NCBI GenBank assembly: GCA_012797095.1
Contig: JAAZPS010000249.1
Coordinates: 1-8,661 of the forward strand
From: Bacillota bacterium
Lineage (GTDB): Bacteria > Bacillota > Dethiobacteria > DTU022
Reading direction: 5' to 3'
Length of the DNA: 8,661 nucleotides
Positions 6,937-8,661 of the stretch are shown piece after piece (the first letter of the stretch is position 1; each line of letters opens with the position of its first letter). Both the position numbers and the translations under genes were made by a program. The notes below the pieces were generated by a model that saw nothing but the letters and a program-made list of their open reading frames with translations, was not told the DNA's origin and did no database searches.

Positions 6937-6966
6937 AGTATATATAATTGAAACGGCTGCTGTCAA
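6937..6966 (-). promoter_or_regulatory. Sigma-A-type promoter of the ilvEDBNC-leuA operon
   Basis: A perfect -35 TTGACA (6966-6961) is followed after 18 bases by TATACT (6942-6937); TATATA (6944-6939) gives a 16-base alternative. Transcription would start near 6930. No other convincing promoter was seen between here and leuA, so this probably drives the whole operon. Confidence 0.8.
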
Positions 6967-7092
6967 GGAAATTCGCCCTTTATTCTCGTCCCACGGCAGC
7001 TGGTGATCCAGCCGCAAAAAGGGCGGCTGACCGGCGGGTGCTGATCGAGCAGCGGGAAGCGCTTCCGGCGGTTCCCGGGGGATGATTCAGCC
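6967..7092. other. GC-rich hairpin-forming spacer after the MFS gene
   Basis: This stretch between the transporter stop and the ilv promoter encodes nothing recognisable. It holds a perfect 7-bp inverted repeat, CAGCCGC (7009-7015) and GCGGCTG (7023-7029), with a 7-base loop; the palindrome GGAAGCGCTTCC (7055-7066); and TCAGCC (7087-7092) matching GGCTGA (7025-7030) around them. One of these may end MFS transcription, with the T5 run at 7020-7016 following the larger stem, but none is a textbook terminator. Confidence 0.4.
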
Positions 7093-8553
7093 TCACCTTT
7101 TATCCGGCGAAAGTGGAGCCGGGGCACCGCGATCCCGCTCCGCTGCCTCCCGCCCCTGCATCAGGGAGAAAAGTGCTGCCAGGGCCGAAAGGGCAGCCCC
7201 GAAAAGGTAGGCGTACTTCAGGCCGCCCAGAAAGGCGATTGCATCCGCTCCGCCGAGATATTCCTTGGCGATGATCGCCGGCGGCGCCGCCGCGTAAAGG
7301 AGCAGCCCGGCAGCGGAGATCCCGATGGCCATCCCGGTGTTGCGGGCCGTGCCCAGAATACCGGAGGCGATCCCCAGGTACGGCCGCGGCGAGCTGCCCA
7401 TGACGGCGCTGTTGTTCGGCGATTGGAAGATCCCTGTCCCCAGGCCGAAAAAGGCCAGGCGCCAACCCACATCCAGAGCGGAGGCCTCCACCGGCAAAAA
7501 GGCGATCGTGATCAGGGCGGCAGCACAGATCGCCGCCCCGGCTGCGGCCAGGCCCCTGGTCCCGAGGCGGTCGGAAAGGTTGCCGCTGAAGGGAGCCACC
7601 GCCATCACTGTCAGGGGGAAACAGGTCATCAGCAGGCCGATCCTGTTTGGCGGGTAATGGCCGACCCGCTGCAGGAAGAAGGGGGTCAGGAAGACCATGA
7701 TATACTGCGAGGCGAAATTGAGCAGCGAGCTGGCCGTGCCCAGGGCAAAAGTGCGGATCTTGAACAGCGCCAGATCAACCATCGGCTGGGCTGTATGTTT
7801 TTCCACGTAGAAGAAACAGGTCCCCGCGATGAGCGCCACGGCCAGGGCCAGGCCGCTTTCCAGCCCGAAACCGGTATTCTGCAGCCGGTTGATAAAATAA
7901 AGAAAGGAGAAGAGGCCGATAAAAGCGGCGGCAGCGCCGGCGAGATCCATCCGTCCCGGTTTACCTTTCAACTCGGGGATAACCCGGATCGCCAGGATCA
8001 GCGCAGCGATGCCGACAGGGATATTGATCAGAAAAACAAGGCGCCACGACCACAGCGAGGTGAGCAAGCCGCCCAGGGTTGGGCCGAGGGCCAGCCCGGC
8101 GGAGATGCTGATCGCATTGATCCCCAGGGCGCGGCCCCGTTCATGGGGCTTGAAAACAGCGGTAAGGATGGCAAAGGGGACCGCCATCATCATTCCGGCG
8201 CCGATCCCCTGGATTGCGCGAAATATGATCAACCAGTGGATCGTCGGCGCCAGGCCGCAGAGACCCGAGGTGATCACGAAACAGAACAGCCCGGCAAGAT
8301 AGACCCGCTTGTACCCCAGAATATCGCCGAGACGGCCGTAAAAAAGAAGCAAGCTGCTGATGGTGAGCAGGTAGATCAGCGGCACCCACTGGGCCGTAGC
8401 CAGGGGAGCACCGAAAAAACTGGCTATGGTCGGCAAGATCACATTGACAATGCTGGCGTCGATGGGCCCCATGATCCCGCCCAGCATCACCGCGGCGAGC
8501 ACCCGGTAGCGCTGCCCTGTTACAGAAAAGGATTCTTCCAGCGGTGAAGACAA
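7093..8553 (-). CDS. DHA2-family (EmrB/QacA-type) MFS drug-efflux permease
   Basis: This is a proton-coupled inner-membrane exporter of the 14-helix drug:H+ antiporter-2 family. From the TTG at 8553 it has 486 residues, typical for the family. Visible signatures are the helix-1 acidic motif PIDASIVNVILP (30-41, Asp32), motif A GRLGDILGYKR (73-83), RAIQGIGAGMMM (112-123), motif C GLALGPTLGG (153-162) and WSWRLVFLINIPVGI (168-182). Successive hydrophobic segments fill the rest and a short charged tail ends the protein. The open frame reaches an ATG at 8625, but that codon lies next to the promoter -10 box, upstream of the likely transcript start. AAAGGTGG (8568-8561) sits 7 bases from the TTG, so TTG is preferred. 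The substrate cannot be predicted. It has its own promoter, and no regulator gene is adjacent within the window. Confidence 0.92.
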   Translation of the reverse strand: MSSPLEESFSVTGQRYRVLAAVMLGGIMGPIDASIVNVILPTIASFFGAPLATAQWVPLIYLLTISSLLLFYGRLGDILGYKRVYLAGLFCFVITSGLCGLAPTIHWLIIFRAIQGIGAGMMMAVPFAILTAVFKPHERGRALGINAISISAGLALGPTLGGLLTSLWSWRLVFLINIPVGIAALILAIRVIPELKGKPGRMDLAGAAAAFIGLFSFLYFINRLQNTGFGLESGLALAVALIAGTCFFYVEKHTAQPMVDLALFKIRTFALGTASSLLNFASQYIMVFLTPFFLQRVGHYPPNRIGLLMTCFPLTVMAVAPFSGNLSDRLGTRGLAAAGAAICAAALITIAFLPVEASALDVGWRLAFFGLGTGIFQSPNNSAVMGSSPRPYLGIASGILGTARNTGMAIGISAAGLLLYAAAPPAIIAKEYLGGADAIAFLGGLKYAYLFGAALSALAALFSLMQGREAAERDRGAPAPLSPDKR

Positions 8554-8560
8554 GATATAA

Positions 8561-8568
8561 CCACCTTT
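8561..8568 (-). promoter_or_regulatory. Ribosome-binding site supporting the TTG start of the MFS gene
   Basis: AAAGGTGG is 7 bases from the TTG at 8553. The upstream ATG at 8625 lacks a transcribed Shine-Dalgarno site if the promoter call is right. Confidence 0.7.
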
Positions 8569-8615
8569 ATCGGGCAGATTTTGCGTAGCTGTCGGGGAAA
8601 CACTGTTACAAAAAG

Positions 8616-8645
8616 AGTATAACAATCTTGTCCTGAAACTGTCAA
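8616..8645 (-). promoter_or_regulatory. Sigma-A-type promoter of the MFS gene
   Basis: A perfect -35 TTGACA (8645-8640), an 18-base spacer and TATACT (8621-8616) predict a start near 8609 and a 5' untranslated region of about 56 bases before the TTG. An inverted repeat, TGTTA-N11-TAACA (8604-8624), overlaps the -10 box and start site and could be an operator. Confidence 0.75.
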
Positions 8646-8661
8646 AACAAATCTTCCCCCC

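Noticed and set aside
7423..8547. 374-codon plus-strand open frame antisense to the MFS gene
   Set aside because: Its low-complexity, very hydrophilic peptide is the expected complement of a membrane-protein gene.

Overview
The window holds most of a branched-chain amino-acid biosynthesis operon and, upstream of it, one multidrug-type transporter gene. All genes lie on the minus strand. In transcription order they are a DHA2-type MFS permease (8553-7093), a 491-base gene-free stretch (7092-6602), then ilvE, ilvD, ilvB, ilvN, ilvC and the first half of leuA, which runs off the left edge. The source looks like a GC-rich member of the Bacillota, most likely an anaerobic Clostridia-type lineage. 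This is inferred from purine-rich Shine-Dalgarno sites (AAGGAGG, AGGAGG), sigma-A-like promoters, a TTG start, a dihydroxy-acid dehydratase of the oxygen-labile [4Fe-4S] sequence type, and a compact ilvEDBNC-leuA order. No rRNA or species-specific marker is present, so this assignment is tentative.

The operon is tightly packed: ilvE and ilvD overlap, ilvB and ilvN are 4 bases apart, and the other gaps are 18 to 44 bases. The products form a near-complete pathway. IlvBN (acetohydroxyacid synthase with a valine-sensing subunit) makes acetolactate or acetohydroxybutyrate. IlvC isomerises and reduces it, IlvD dehydrates the diol to the 2-keto acid, and IlvE transaminates to valine and isoleucine. 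LeuA diverts 2-ketoisovalerate to leucine; leuCDB probably follow outside the window.

The most interesting part is the region in front of ilvE. A strong promoter (TTGACA, 18-base spacer, TATACT) is followed by an AT-rich leader of about 330 bases. The leader ends in a near-perfect 15-bp stem with a short U run, a probable transcription attenuator, before a consensus ribosome-binding site and ilvE. I find no T-box consensus and no leader peptide rich in Ile, Leu or Val codons, so the sensing mechanism is unassigned. Other signals in the leader are a possible closing helix next to the attenuator, a 9-base direct repeat with 32-base period, and a 9-base complementarity spanning the attenuator.

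The MFS gene has its own promoter of the same architecture, and its true start is probably a TTG downstream of the longest open frame's ATG. No mobile element, CRISPR array, tRNA or rRNA was seen. All long plus-strand reading frames are antisense shadows of the operon genes. Apart from the leader I see no candidate for a new biological system; the protein-coding content is ordinary core metabolism plus one transporter.
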